From DASSLY01 sp035689185 (GTDB taxonomy: Bacteria > Actinomycetota > Actinomycetes > Actinomycetales > Dermatophilaceae): 64,000 nt of DNA. The DNA is taken from NCBI GenBank assembly GCA_035689185.1, contig DASSLY010000080.1:1-64000 (forward strand), given 5' to 3'. The translations under genes were made by a program, and so were the position numbers. Below the pieces are notes generated by a model. It was not told where the DNA came from. It saw nothing but the letters and a program-made list of their open reading frames with translations, and made no database searches. Shown one piece after another: positions 1 through 9,147 of this stretch. How positions within the stretch are numbered: position 1 is the stretch's first letter; every line of letters begins with the position of its first letter.

Positions 1-528
1 GGGGCCGACGAACCGGCCTGGGTGACCGGGTACGGTCCGGTCCCGGCCGGGATCGCCCGGGACCTGGTCCGGGACAGCACGGCGCGGGTGTTCCTGCGCC
101 GCTTGTACGCCGACCCGGGCGGGGCCCTGGCCGCCATGGACTCCACCCGGCGGGCCTTCACCGGGAACCTGCGCAGGCTGGTCATCGCCCGGGACCAGAC
201 CTGCCGGACCCCGTGGTGCGACGCCCCGGTCCGCCACCTGGACCACATCCGCCCGGTCGAGGCGGGCGGGGTCACCAGCTACGCCAACGGGCAAGGCTTG
301 TGCGAGGCGTGCAACCACGCCAAACAGGCCCCCGGGTGGGTCACGGCCGGCGGGGCTGACCGCACGACAATCCGCACCCCGACCCGGCACGAGTATGAAA
401 GCCGACCACCGGACCTGCCCGGTTTCCCGCAACGGCACGCCCCCCCGCAACGGTACGTCCCGATGGTGCAGGAAATCCCGGCACCCAGCCCACTGGAAGC
501 ATTCCTCCACCGGCACCTCGCCGCATAA
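1..528 (+). CDS. HNH endonuclease, DUF222-type (5' truncated by window edge)
   Basis: This is the C-terminal 175 residues of an HNH nuclease; the frame is open to base 1, so the gene starts outside the window. The zinc/HNH signature is clear: a CRTPWC knuckle near residue 67, the LDHIRP motif that carries the catalytic His, then NGQGLCEACNHAK with the second Cys pair. The upstream GYGPVPAG segment matches the end of the DUF222 region common in actinobacterial HNH proteins. Such genes occur in many copies in actinobacteria and are often linked to mobile DNA, but the biological substrate is not known. The proline-rich tail after the HNH core looks disordered. Confidence 0.85.
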   Translation, partial: GADEPAWVTGYGPVPAGIARDLVRDSTARVFLRRLYADPGGALAAMDSTRRAFTGNLRRLVIARDQTCRTPWCDAPVRHLDHIRPVEAGGVTSYANGQGLCEACNHAKQAPGWVTAGGADRTTIRTPTRHEYESRPPDLPGFPQRHAPPQRYVPMVQEIPAPSPLEAFLHRHLAA

Positions 529-959
529 CCGGCATGCTGCACGGATGACGGGCGACACTGGTGGCGTGCAGTCACGACCTGCCTCAGGTGCGGCGGCTCC
601 GGCCGGCTTCGAGCTCAGCACCGATCCGGGCCGGATCCAGTTCGATCTGGTGCACGCCTGGCTCGCGGGCTCGTACTGGGCGGCAGGGCGTACCGCGGAG
701 ACCCAGGCGCGCGCCAACGCCGGCTCTCGGGTCTACGGCGTGTACGACGGGAACGGCGCCCAGGTCGCGTTCGCCCGCGCGGTCACCGACGGGGCGACCT
801 ACGCCTGGCTGTGCGACGTCGTCGTCACGGAGCACGCGCGCGGTAGGGGTATCGGGACCTGGCTGGTGGACCGGGCCTGTGGCGAGCTGGAGGCGGACGG
901 GGTGCGGCGCATCCTGCTGGCTACCCGGGACGCGCACCAGGTCTACCGCCAGCTCGGTT

Positions 960-2059
<1,100 letters not shown>

Positions 2060-2063
<4 letters not shown>

Positions 2064-3142
2064 AGGCGTGGCGCGATCTCCTCGGTCCAGATCCGGTGCC
2101 GTTCGGCGTCATCCAGGTGGCAGGCGATGAAGTGGCGGTGATCCACCTCGCGGAACATCGGCTGCTCGGTCTCGCTGCGGCCGTGGTTGAGCGTGGCGTA
2201 GGCGCAGCGCGGGTTGAACGGACAGCCGGGGGGCACGTTGATCAGGCTGGGGGGGCTGCCCTTGATCGGCAGCAGCCGGGCTGTGCGCTCCCGGTCCAGC
2301 CGCGGCATCGAGGCGAGCAAGCCCCAGGTGTAGGGGTGCTGCGGGCGCTCGAAGATCGTCTCGGCCGAGGCGTACTCCGCGCACCGTCCGGCATACATGA
2401 CAAGGATGTCGTCGGCGAGCTCGGCCACCACGCCGAGGTCGTGAGTGATGAGGATGACCGCCGAGTTGAACTCCTGCTGCAGGTCGCGGATGAGGTCCAG
2501 GATCTGCGCCTGCACGGTCACGTCGAGGGCCGTGGTCGGCTCGTCGGCGATGAGCAGCTCGGGATCGCAGGACAGGGCCATCGCGATCATCGCCCGCTGC
2601 CGCATCCCGCCGGAGAACTGATGCGGGTAGTCGTCCACCCGGGAGGTCGGCTGCGGGATCCCGACCCGGTCCAGCAGGTCGATGGCGTGCTTGCGCGCGA
2701 CGCCCTTGCTCACGTCGTGGTGGACCAGGTAGGCCTCGATGATCTGGTGGCCGACCGTGTAGAACGGGTGCATCGCCGACAGCGGGTCCTGGAAGATCAT
2801 CGCCATCCGCTTGCCGCGCAGCCGCCGGACGAACTCCTCGCTGGCGCCGACCAGCTCCTGGCCGTCCAGGCGCACCTGGCCGGAGATGCGGGCGGTGCCG
2901 CGGCCGTGCAGGCCCATGATGGACAGGCTGGTGACGCTCTTGCCCGACCCGGACTCCCCGACGATGCCCAGGGTCCTGCCGCGCTCCAGGTCGAAGGACA
3001 GCCCGTCGACCGACTTCACCAGGCCGTCGTCGGTGGGGAAGTGCACGCGCAGGTCGCGCACCGACAGGAACGCGTCCGACGGCGGGGTGTCGGACAGCAC
3101 GACGGGGGCGTTGTCCCGCCGGCGGAACCGGGATGGCGTCAT
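2060..3142 (-). CDS. oppD: Oligopeptide/dipeptide ABC transporter ATP-binding protein (OppD/DppD type)
   Basis: ATPase of 360 residues. Walker A GESGSGKS is at residues 62-69; the signature HQFSGGMRQRAMIAMAL and Walker B LLIADEPTTALDV follow; the OppD C-terminal motif with PFNPRCAYA is present. The same frame stays open far upstream through the permease gene, which gives an apparent 706-residue protein. The ATG at 3142 is chosen because it overlaps the permease stop as ATGA and because the OppD homology begins there (LSVRDLRVHF at residues 26-35). It acts with OppF as the heterodimeric motor. Confidence 0.93.
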
Positions 3143-4170
3143 CCGGTGCGCACCCGCGGGTCGACCACGGCATACAGCAGGTCGACGACCAGGTTGGCCA
3201 GGATGATGAAGAAGGCCCCGAGCAGGGTCACCCCGAGCACCTTCGGTAGGTCGTTGTTGTTCACCGCGATGATCGCGTACTGCCCGATCCCGGGAAGGGA
3301 GAAGGTGGTCTCGGTCAGGATCGCGCCGCCGAGCAGCAGGCCCAGGTCGAGGCCGAAGATGGTCAGGATCGGGGTCAACGCCCCGCGCAGGCCGTGCCGG
3401 ACGACGACGTCCCGCTCCCGCAGGCCCTTGGCCCGCGCGGTGCGGATGTAGTCCTCGTTCATCGTCTCCAGCATTCCCGCGCGCGTCAGCCGGGCGTACG
3501 CGGCGGCATACAGGAAGGCCAAGGTGACCCACGGCAGCAGCAGCGCCCAGATCCACTCCAGCGGGTTGGCCGCATCCATCGGGTTGGTGCCGCCCGGCGC
3601 GGTCCAGCCCAGGTTGTAGCTGAAGACCGACAGGGACAGCAGCCCGGTGAAGAAGATGGGCAGCGAGACCCCGGCCAGCGCGGTGGTCATGGCGGCCCGG
3701 TCGAAGGCGCTGCCGCGCCGCAGGGCGGACAGCACGCCGACGGCCACGCCGCCGATCAGCCACAGGAACGCGGCGCCGGAGGCGAGCGAGAGCGTCACCG
3801 GCAGCCGGTCGAGCAGGTCCGGCAGCACCGGCCGTTGGGTGAGGAACGAGTAGCCCAGGCACGGCGCCGGGCAGTGCTCGGTGGAGGGCCCCATGTCGTA
3901 GTCGGCGCCGGCGACCAGGCCCTTGGCGAAGCGGCCGTACTGCACCCAGACCGGGTCGGTGAACCCGAGCCTGACCGCGGTGGCGTGGATCTGCTGCGCC
4001 CCCGCGCTCTTGCCGACGTAGCGGCTGGCCAGGTCGTCCGGAGTCGCCCCGGCCAGCCGCGGCACCAGGAAGAAGATCGCGAAGGTGACCGCGCTGACGA
4101 CGAAGAGCAGGATGACCGCCCCGATGAGTCGCCTGACGATGTAGGTCACCATCTGCGTCTGGCTGGCCAC
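3139..4170 (-). CDS. oppB: Oligopeptide/dipeptide ABC transporter permease (OppB/DppB type)
   Basis: Integral membrane permease of 343 residues. An N-terminal membrane segment (residues 9-36, YIVRRLIGAVILLFVVSAVT) is followed by a large extracytoplasmic loop and about five further helices. The EAA loop that contacts the ATPases is seen as DYIRTARAKGLRERDVVVRHGLR, which is the OppB form. The C-terminus LLYAVVDPRVR is typical of the family. It pairs with the OppC-type permease encoded upstream of the binding protein. The stop overlaps oppD by four bases, and a hairpin separates it from the binding-protein gene. Confidence 0.93.
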   Translation of the reverse strand: MASQTQMVTYIVRRLIGAVILLFVVSAVTFAIFFLVPRLAGATPDDLASRYVGKSAGAQQIHATAVRLGFTDPVWVQYGRFAKGLVAGADYDMGPSTEHCPAPCLGYSFLTQRPVLPDLLDRLPVTLSLASGAAFLWLIGGVAVGVLSALRRGSAFDRAAMTTALAGVSLPIFFTGLLSLSVFSYNLGWTAPGGTNPMDAANPLEWIWALLLPWVTLAFLYAAAYARLTRAGMLETMNEDYIRTARAKGLRERDVVVRHGLRGALTPILTIFGLDLGLLLGGAILTETTFSLPGIGQYAIIAVNNNDLPKVLGVTLLGAFFIILANLVVDLLYAVVDPRVRTG

Positions 4171-4201
4171 CGGCGCTCACCCGTATGCGGGGTGGCGCCG
4201 G
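4170..4201 (-). terminator. Hairpin between binding protein and permease genes
   Basis: The arms CCGGCGCTCACCC and GGGTGGCGCCGG form a near-perfect stem around a six-base loop, just before the oppB start codon. There is no T run, so it could be a weak terminator, or an RNA-stabilising hairpin that keeps the binding protein more abundant than the permease. The function is inferred from position. Confidence 0.4.
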
Positions 4202-4239
4202 CGGCCGGAGCCGTCACCTTCTTCCGAGGCCTGGTGGGC

Positions 4240-6015
4240 TTACTTGCGGGAGGTGCCGATGGCGGCGTAGTCGTACATGCCGTACGCCTGGTTGACGAAC
4301 ACATTCGTCAGGTTGTCGGGCCGGTAGAGCAGGCCCTTGGCCCACACGCCCGGCAGCACGGCAGCGTTCTCCATGACGGTACGGTCGGCGTCGCCCCACA
4401 GCTTCTCCCGGGCTGCCTTGTCCGTGGTGGCCAGCGCCTGGTCGATCAGCTTGTCGACCGCGGGGAGCCGGATGCCGAGGTTGGTGTTGCCGCCCGCGGC
4501 CCGGATGACCCGGCTGTCGATGATCTGTTGCAGGAAGCCGAAGCCGTCGTTCCAGTCCGCGCCCCAGCCGTAGATGATCAGGCCCAGCTTGTTGGCCTTC
4601 GCGTAGTCCGGCTTGCCGGCATACAGCTTGGTGTAGTCGGCGGTGGCGTACGGCTTCAGGGTCAGCTTGATGCCGACCTTGGACAGGGACTGCTGCAGCG
4701 CCTCGGCGACCGCCTTCTCCTTCGGCCGCTCGGTGCGGTAGGAGACGTTGGTCTCGAAGCCGTTCGGCTGGCCGCAGGCGGACAGAGCCGCCTTGGCCTT
4801 GTCGACGTCGCCCTGCGGCTTGGTCTTCGCCTCGTACAGGTCGATGTCGATCGCGCCCGGAATGACCTTGGGCATCAACGACGTTGCGATGTCGCCACCG
4901 ACGTTGCCGCCGTAGGCGCGCTGGTAGCCGGTCTTGTCCGCGGCGTAGAGGACCGCCTTGCGGCAGTCGAGTTTGTCGAACGGCGCGACGTCGGAGTTGA
5001 TCACCGTGAACCAGAGCCGGGCTACCTCGGCCAGGTCGGTCTTGGACTTGTTCGGTTCGGTCTGCACCAGCCCTTGGGTGGCCGGCTGCACGCCGGTGCC
5101 GGCGATGTCGACGTCGAGGTCACCGGCCATCAGCCGCTTGTCGATGTCCTCGGCGTTGACGTTGAGGGTCACCTCCAGGGTGTCCGCCAGCGGCTTACGA
5201 CCGGAGTCCGGGTCGGTCGCCGGGTCGTAGTTCTCGTTGCGGACCAGCGTGAACTTCTTGCCGATCTCGTTGGTCGCGAACTTGTAGGGGCCGGAGGAGA
5301 CGATCTTCTCCTTGTACTTCGCACCGGTGTCCTTGGCCTGCGGCACCGGTGCCGTCGCCGGCAGCTGGGCGAAGTAGTCGAACCCGGAGAACGGCTTGTT
5401 CAGGTGGAAGACGATGGTCTTGTCGTCGGGGGTCTCGATCGCCTTGAGGTCGGCGACCTTGCCGCCCTTGAACACGCTGAAGCCGTCCGGGATGTCGGCG
5501 AGGAAGTCGTTGAAGTAGGTGTAGCCGTTGGGCAGGGTCTCCTTGTCCAGTGACCGGGCCACGCCGTAGGCGACGTCCTTGCTGGTGATGGGGCTGCCGT
5601 CCTCGAACTTCAGCCCGTCCCGCAAGGTGTAGGTCCACGTCTTGGCGTCGTCGCTGGGCTTGCCGAGCGAGGTGGCGAGGTCGGGCACCAGCTCGTTGCC
5701 GCCCTCACCCGGGGCGGCCTTGAACACCAGCAGCGTGCGGGCATAGTTGCGCAGGAAGTTCCACGAGTAGCCGTAGTAGGTGTCACCCGGGTCGAGGGAG
5801 TCCCAGTCGCCGGCGTTGGCGAACCGCAGTGTGCCGCCCTTGGTCGATGACTCCCGCAGCACCTTGCCGTTGGCGGCGTTGAAGCTGGAGGAGCCGGACG
5901 AGCTCGAGGTGCCCCCGCTCCCGCTGCCGTTCTTGATCCCGCTGCCCGAGCAGGCCGCCAGGGCCAAGGTCAGCGCCGCGCCGGTGGCCGCGGCCATCAG
6001 CATGCGTCTTCTCAT
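4240..6015 (-). CDS. oppA: Peptide ABC transporter substrate-binding lipoprotein (SBP family 5)
   Basis: Extracytoplasmic binding lipoprotein of 591 residues. The signal peptide MRRRMLMAAATGAALTLALA ends in the lipobox LAAC, so the Cys would be lipidated and anchored outside the membrane. After a Ser/Gly linker the family-5 signature appears (LRDGLKFEDGSPITSKDVAY, near residues 130-150). The later segments KAVLYAADKTGYQRAYGG and GWGADWNDGFGFLQQI are typical of oligopeptide binders. The ATG at 6015 is preferred over an upstream in-frame start because it has the ribosome site AAGGGTG and the signal peptide starts there. The peptide specificity is unknown. Confidence 0.93.
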   Translation of the reverse strand: MRRRMLMAAATGAALTLALAACSGSGIKNGSGSGGTSSSSGSSSFNAANGKVLRESSTKGGTLRFANAGDWDSLDPGDTYYGYSWNFLRNYARTLLVFKAAPGEGGNELVPDLATSLGKPSDDAKTWTYTLRDGLKFEDGSPITSKDVAYGVARSLDKETLPNGYTYFNDFLADIPDGFSVFKGGKVADLKAIETPDDKTIVFHLNKPFSGFDYFAQLPATAPVPQAKDTGAKYKEKIVSSGPYKFATNEIGKKFTLVRNENYDPATDPDSGRKPLADTLEVTLNVNAEDIDKRLMAGDLDVDIAGTGVQPATQGLVQTEPNKSKTDLAEVARLWFTVINSDVAPFDKLDCRKAVLYAADKTGYQRAYGGNVGGDIATSLMPKVIPGAIDIDLYEAKTKPQGDVDKAKAALSACGQPNGFETNVSYRTERPKEKAVAEALQQSLSKVGIKLTLKPYATADYTKLYAGKPDYAKANKLGLIIYGWGADWNDGFGFLQQIIDSRVIRAAGGNTNLGIRLPAVDKLIDQALATTDKAAREKLWGDADRTVMENAAVLPGVWAKGLLYRPDNLTNVFVNQAYGMYDYAAIGTSRK

Positions 6016-6050
6016 CTGGGTTGCACCCTTTCGTTGATCACTGGGCTTGC

Positions 6051-6075
6051 GTGCACGGGCCGGTATGCCGTGCAC
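6051..6075 (-). other. Perfect inverted repeat in oppC-oppA gap
   Basis: GTGCACGG and CCGTGCAC are perfect 8-bp arms around a nine-base loop. It lies between the first permease gene and the binding-protein gene, 36 bp before the oppA start. It may be an RNA hairpin that adjusts expression within the operon, or an operator. Only the symmetry is observed. Confidence 0.4.
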
Positions 6076-6120
6076 GTCGCGCCGGTCGGTCGGCCGGGAA
6101 CCGGTCCGGCCCGCCGGTGC

Positions 6121-7116
6121 TCATCGCGCCCTCGGGTCGAGGGCGTCGCGCAGGCCGTCACCGAAGAGGTTGAAGGCCAACACGGTGACGAAGATGGCCA
6201 GCCCGGGCGCGAGCATGAACGCCGGGTCCAGCTCATACCACTTGGTGGCGTCGGAGAGCATGCCGCCCCAGGTGGGCCGGGGCGGGCGAACCCCCACGCC
6301 GAGGAAGGACAGGGCGGCCTCGAACAGGATGTTCGTGGGGATGAGCAGGGTGGAGTACACCAGGATCGGCGCCGCGAGGTTCGGCATGAGCTCCTTGAAC
6401 AGGATGTGCCCGTGCCGGGCGCCCAGGGACAACGAGGCGTCGACGAACTCGCGCTCCCGAAGCGACAGCGCCTGGCCGCGGATGATCCGCCCGATGTAGG
6501 GCCAGTTGAAGAAGCCGATGATGAAGACGATGAGGGCGATCCGCAACGAGTCCCCGGACAGCCCGAACGCGGAGTCCGGCACCACTCCGGCGAGCGCGAT
6601 GGCGAACACGAGCAGCGGAAAGGCCAGGAAGATGTCCATCGCCCGGCTGATCAAGGCGTCCACCCAGCCGCCGAAGTAGCCGGCCACGACCCCCAGGACG
6701 GTCCCGATGACCACCGAGAGCATGGTCGCCAGGAAGGCGATGAGCAGCGAGACCTGGGAGCCGTAGACGATCCGGCTGAAGACGTCACGCCCGTTCACCG
6801 GCTCTACCCCGAACAGGTGCTCCCCGCTGGCACCGCCCCACGGCCGGAATGGCACTTGGGTGTTCGGGTCGATCTCGGCGTAGTTGAACTCGTTCGGATC
6901 CTGGCCGAGCACGTTCACGATGAGCGGGGCGGCCACGGCCACCAGGATGAGGAACAGGACGACCGCGGCCCCGCCGATGGCAACCTTGTCGCGGCGCAGC
7001 CGCATCCACGCGATCTGGCCGAGGGACCTTCCCTGGATCGGGCCGCCGGCCCCGCTGAGCACTGCCTCCGGCTGGGCGACCGCCGAACCGGGCTCGACCT
7101 CCAAGGGGGTGCTCAA
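6121..7116 (-). CDS. oppC: Oligopeptide/dipeptide ABC transporter permease (OppC/DppC type)
   Basis: Membrane permease of 331 residues. An OppC_N-like cytoplasmic head (GQIAWMRLRRDKVAIGGAAV, residues 32-51) leads into the first helix, followed by a loop and five helices. The EAA loop is REFVDASLSLGARHGHILFKELMPN. The C-terminus FNLFGDGLRDALDPR is the OppC hallmark. The start is a TTG, strongly supported by AAGGAGGT nine bases upstream. It is the first gene of the operon, which is unusual because oppC normally follows oppB. Confidence 0.92.
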   Translation of the reverse strand: MSTPLEVEPGSAVAQPEAVLSGAGGPIQGRSLGQIAWMRLRRDKVAIGGAAVVLFLILVAVAAPLIVNVLGQDPNEFNYAEIDPNTQVPFRPWGGASGEHLFGVEPVNGRDVFSRIVYGSQVSLLIAFLATMLSVVIGTVLGVVAGYFGGWVDALISRAMDIFLAFPLLVFAIALAGVVPDSAFGLSGDSLRIALIVFIIGFFNWPYIGRIIRGQALSLREREFVDASLSLGARHGHILFKELMPNLAAPILVYSTLLIPTNILFEAALSFLGVGVRPPRPTWGGMLSDATKWYELDPAFMLAPGLAIFVTVLAFNLFGDGLRDALDPRAR

Positions 7117-7184
7117 CGGCTGGCCACCTCCTTCGTCGAGTTGCCGCGGGTCGTCCTGGCCTGCGGCATGCGCCGGCTCGTCTC

Positions 7185-7204
7185 GGGTTGACGGCGGTCA
7201 ACCC
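7185..7204. promoter_or_regulatory. Palindromic operator candidate upstream of opp operon
   Basis: GGGTTGAC and GTCAACCC form perfect 8-bp arms separated by GGCG. It is 69 bp upstream of the first gene of the peptide importer, in a 208-bp gap that should hold the operon promoter. The size and symmetry suit a dimeric repressor such as a GntR or LacI type, but no regulator gene is adjacent. Confidence 0.4.
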
Positions 7205-7324
7205 ATCCCCCCGCCAACGCCTCATCATGGTGCGCCCGGGCCGGAACAGCAACAACCCGATGCGGAATCGTGACGCGGGGAAGTTCTTTCGGTGTGAAGC
7301 CGGAAAATCGGGCGAAACTACGGC

Positions 7325-8029
7325 CTAAACGGCCACTCCGACCAATGTTCCGATGCCGTAGGTGATGGCCATCGCCAGCAAGCCGCCGGCCACGTTGCGC
7401 CGGACCGGACGGAGCAGCGGCGCCGAGCCGAGCCTGCCCGCCAGCAGGCCGCTGAGGGCCAGCGCCAGCACGACGGCCACCACCGTGACCGGGACCCGCC
7501 AGGACGGCCCAGGCAAGGCGATCGCGACCAGCGGGAGCAGGGCGCCGACGGTGAATGCCACGAACGAGGCGAAAGCCGCGTGCCAGGGGTTGGTGAGCGC
7601 GGTCGGGTCGATCCGCAGCTCCGCGTCCAGGTGCGCGGCCAGCGCGTCGTGCTCGGTCAGGGCGAGCGCCACCTGCCGGGCCAGGTCCGGCGGAAGCCCC
7701 TTCGCGGCATACAGGCCGGTGAGCTCGTCGAGCTCCTGCTCGGGCTCCTCGTGCAGCTCGCGCTGCTCCAGCTCGATCATCGCCGCCTCGGTGTCGCGCT
7801 GAGTGCTCACCGAGACGTACTCCCCGACCGCCATCGACATGGCTCCGGCGGCCAGGCCGGCCACGCCGGCGGTGAGGATCGTGGCCCGGTCGATGGTCGC
7901 TCCGGCGACCCCTACGACAATGCCGGCGACCGAGACGATGCCGTCGTTGGCGCCGAGCACTCCCGCCCGAAGCCAGTTCAGCCGGCTGCCGAGGGAGGTA
8001 TGCGGCTCGTCCTGGGTGACGGTGCTCAT
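7325..8029 (-). CDS. VIT1/CCC1-type iron/manganese transporter family protein
   Basis: Membrane protein of 234 residues of the VIT1/CCC1 family, which moves Fe2+ or Mn2+ across membranes. The first helix LNWLRAGVLGANDGIVSVAG carries the family hallmark GANDG. A second helix with AGAMSMAVGEYVSVSTQRD follows, then an acidic cytoplasmic metal-binding stretch (EQRELHEEPEQELDEL) and three C-terminal helices. The ATG at 8029 overlaps the stop of the upstream pterin dehydratase gene by four bases, so the two are co-translated. The frame is open further upstream, but homology starts at this ATG. Direction and metal are inferred from the family. Confidence 0.9.
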   Translation of the reverse strand: MSTVTQDEPHTSLGSRLNWLRAGVLGANDGIVSVAGIVVGVAGATIDRATILTAGVAGLAAGAMSMAVGEYVSVSTQRDTEAAMIELEQRELHEEPEQELDELTGLYAAKGLPPDLARQVALALTEHDALAAHLDAELRIDPTALTNPWHAAFASFVAFTVGALLPLVAIALPGPSWRVPVTVVAVVLALALSGLLAGRLGSAPLLRPVRRNVAGGLLAMAITYGIGTLVGVAV

Positions 8030-8334
8030 GGCTTGGGGCGGGCGCCCAGGCGCTCCGCGGCGCTGCGGACCCGGTGAGCCAGCTCGACGTCCAGCTGGGT
8101 GATGCCGTGCTCGGAGTGGGTGGACAGCCGCCAGTGGGTGAGCTTCCACCGCACGTCGATGTCGGGGTGGTGATCCAACTGCTCCGCCTCGTCGGCGGCC
8201 GCCACCACCAAGCGGATCGCGGTGGGGAAGTCGGGCGCGTCGTAGCTCACGGCCAGGGCGTCGCCGTCGCGGCGCCAACCAGGCAGGTCGCCCAGCTGGT
8301 GGTCGACTTCCTCCTCGGAGAGCAGGCGGGGCAC
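8026..8334 (-). CDS. Pterin-4a-carbinolamine dehydratase-like protein
   Basis: Small protein of 102 residues matching 4a-hydroxytetrahydrobiopterin dehydratase (PhhB/PCD family). The active-site signature HHPDIDVRWKLTHWRLSTH is intact, with the paired His and the downstream His-Trp. It starts with GTG (VPRLLSEEEVDHQL). Family members recycle pterin cofactor for aromatic amino-acid hydroxylases, and some are annotated as moonlighting transcription co-activators. No hydroxylase is nearby. It is translationally coupled to a metal transporter, an unexpected partner. Confidence 0.88.
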   Translation of the reverse strand: MPRLLSEEEVDHQLGDLPGWRRDGDALAVSYDAPDFPTAIRLVVAAADEAEQLDHHPDIDVRWKLTHWRLSTHSEHGITQLDVELAHRVRSAAERLGARPKP

Positions 8335-8386
8335 TAGTCCACGATGCAGCGTGCCGGGCAGCCGTGGCTAGTGAGGGCAGCCTGCC

Positions 8387-8572
8387 CTACTCCGGGGTTT
8401 CCGTGGCCTCCGGCTCCTCCTCCGGCTCGAACGTGTTCGGCTCCCCGTCCGCGCCGATGCCGACCCCGGTGTCCGGGTTCGGGACGCCGTGCTGGGTCTG
8501 CTCGCCGGGGGTCTCGACCGGCTCGTTCGACGGCTCCTCGGAGGCCTGCGGGTCGGCATAGGTCTCGGACAT
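8387..8572 (-). CDS. Small acidic protein of unknown function
   Basis: A protein of 61 residues, rich in Glu, Pro, Gly and Thr and with almost no hydrophobic residues (ends in EPEEEPEATETPE), so probably disordered and cytosolic. The ATG at 8572 has a very good ribosome site, GGAGGAG six bases upstream, which makes it a convincing gene despite its size. It is alone, divergent from the Nudix gene. I do not recognise the family. Confidence 0.6.
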   Translation of the reverse strand: MSETYADPQASEEPSNEPVETPGEQTQHGVPNPDTGVGIGADGEPNTFEPEEEPEATETPE

Positions 8573-8683
8573 GCCCTTCTCCTCCACTGGGGTGCGCCCC
8601 ATCCCGGGTACCTCGACGCTAGTACCCGCGGTGGGGGTCCACCACCGCAGCTCCTCGCGGCCGTCGTGCCCCAGACTTGGGGC

Positions 8684-9100
8684 GTGCCGTCTCGCCGCCT
8701 GGTCGTGGGGGCCGCCCTGGTCGACCGGCTGGACCGGCCGACCCGCCTGCTCAGCGCCCGCCGAGTCGAGCCGGAGGCACTGCGCGGCGGGTGGGAGCTG
8801 CCCGGCGGCAAGGTCGAGCCGGGGGAGACTGCCGAGCAGGCACTGCGACGCGAGCTGGTCGAGGAGCTGGGCGTGCAGGTGGAGCTGGGCGAGGTGCTCC
8901 CCGGCCCGGAACCGGACGGCTGCTGGCCGCTCGGCGACCGGTACGTCATCCGGGTCCGGTTCGCGGTGGCCGACGGCGAGCCGCAGCCGTTGGAGGACCA
9001 CGACCAGCTGCGGTGGCTGACCAGGGACCAGCTCTACGACGTGAGGTGGCTGTCGGCGGACTACCCGATCGTGGCGGCCATCGCGGCGCGCATGACCTGA
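8684..9100 (+). CDS. Nudix hydrolase, MutT-like
   Basis: A protein of 138 residues with a complete Nudix box, GKVEPGETAEQALRRELVEE then LG, which supplies the metal-binding Glu residues. The WELPGGK lead-in is typical of the (deoxy)nucleoside-triphosphate pyrophosphohydrolases related to MutT, which remove oxidised nucleotides. The GTG at 8684 is chosen because homology begins there (VPSRRLVVGAALVD) and a CAGACT hexamer lies six bases upstream, as in other leaderless genes here. The stop codon lies inside a 17-bp tandem repeat that runs up to typA. The exact substrate is unknown. Confidence 0.9.
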   Translation: MPSRRLVVGAALVDRLDRPTRLLSARRVEPEALRGGWELPGGKVEPGETAEQALRRELVEELGVQVELGEVLPGPEPDGCWPLGDRYVIRVRFAVADGEPQPLEDHDQLRWLTRDQLYDVRWLSADYPIVAAIAARMT

Positions 9101-9137
9101 GACCGCGCCTGACCTGAGACCGCGCCCGACCTGAGAC
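9094..9137 (+). repeat. 17-bp tandem repeat spanning the Nudix stop codon
   Basis: Two full 17-bp units beginning GACCTGAGACCGCGCC (9094-9110 and 9111-9127), and a third partial unit (9128-9137). The TGA stop of the Nudix gene is in the first unit. The last unit leads directly into the likely typA promoter hexamer GACAAT. Confidence 0.8.
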
Positions 9138-9147
9138 AATGGGTCAC

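Noticed and set aside
3394..5553. Very long open frame antisense to the opp genes
   Set aside because: Its translation is Gly/Arg/Val-biased low-complexity sequence typical of antisense frames in high-GC DNA and has no recognisable domain.
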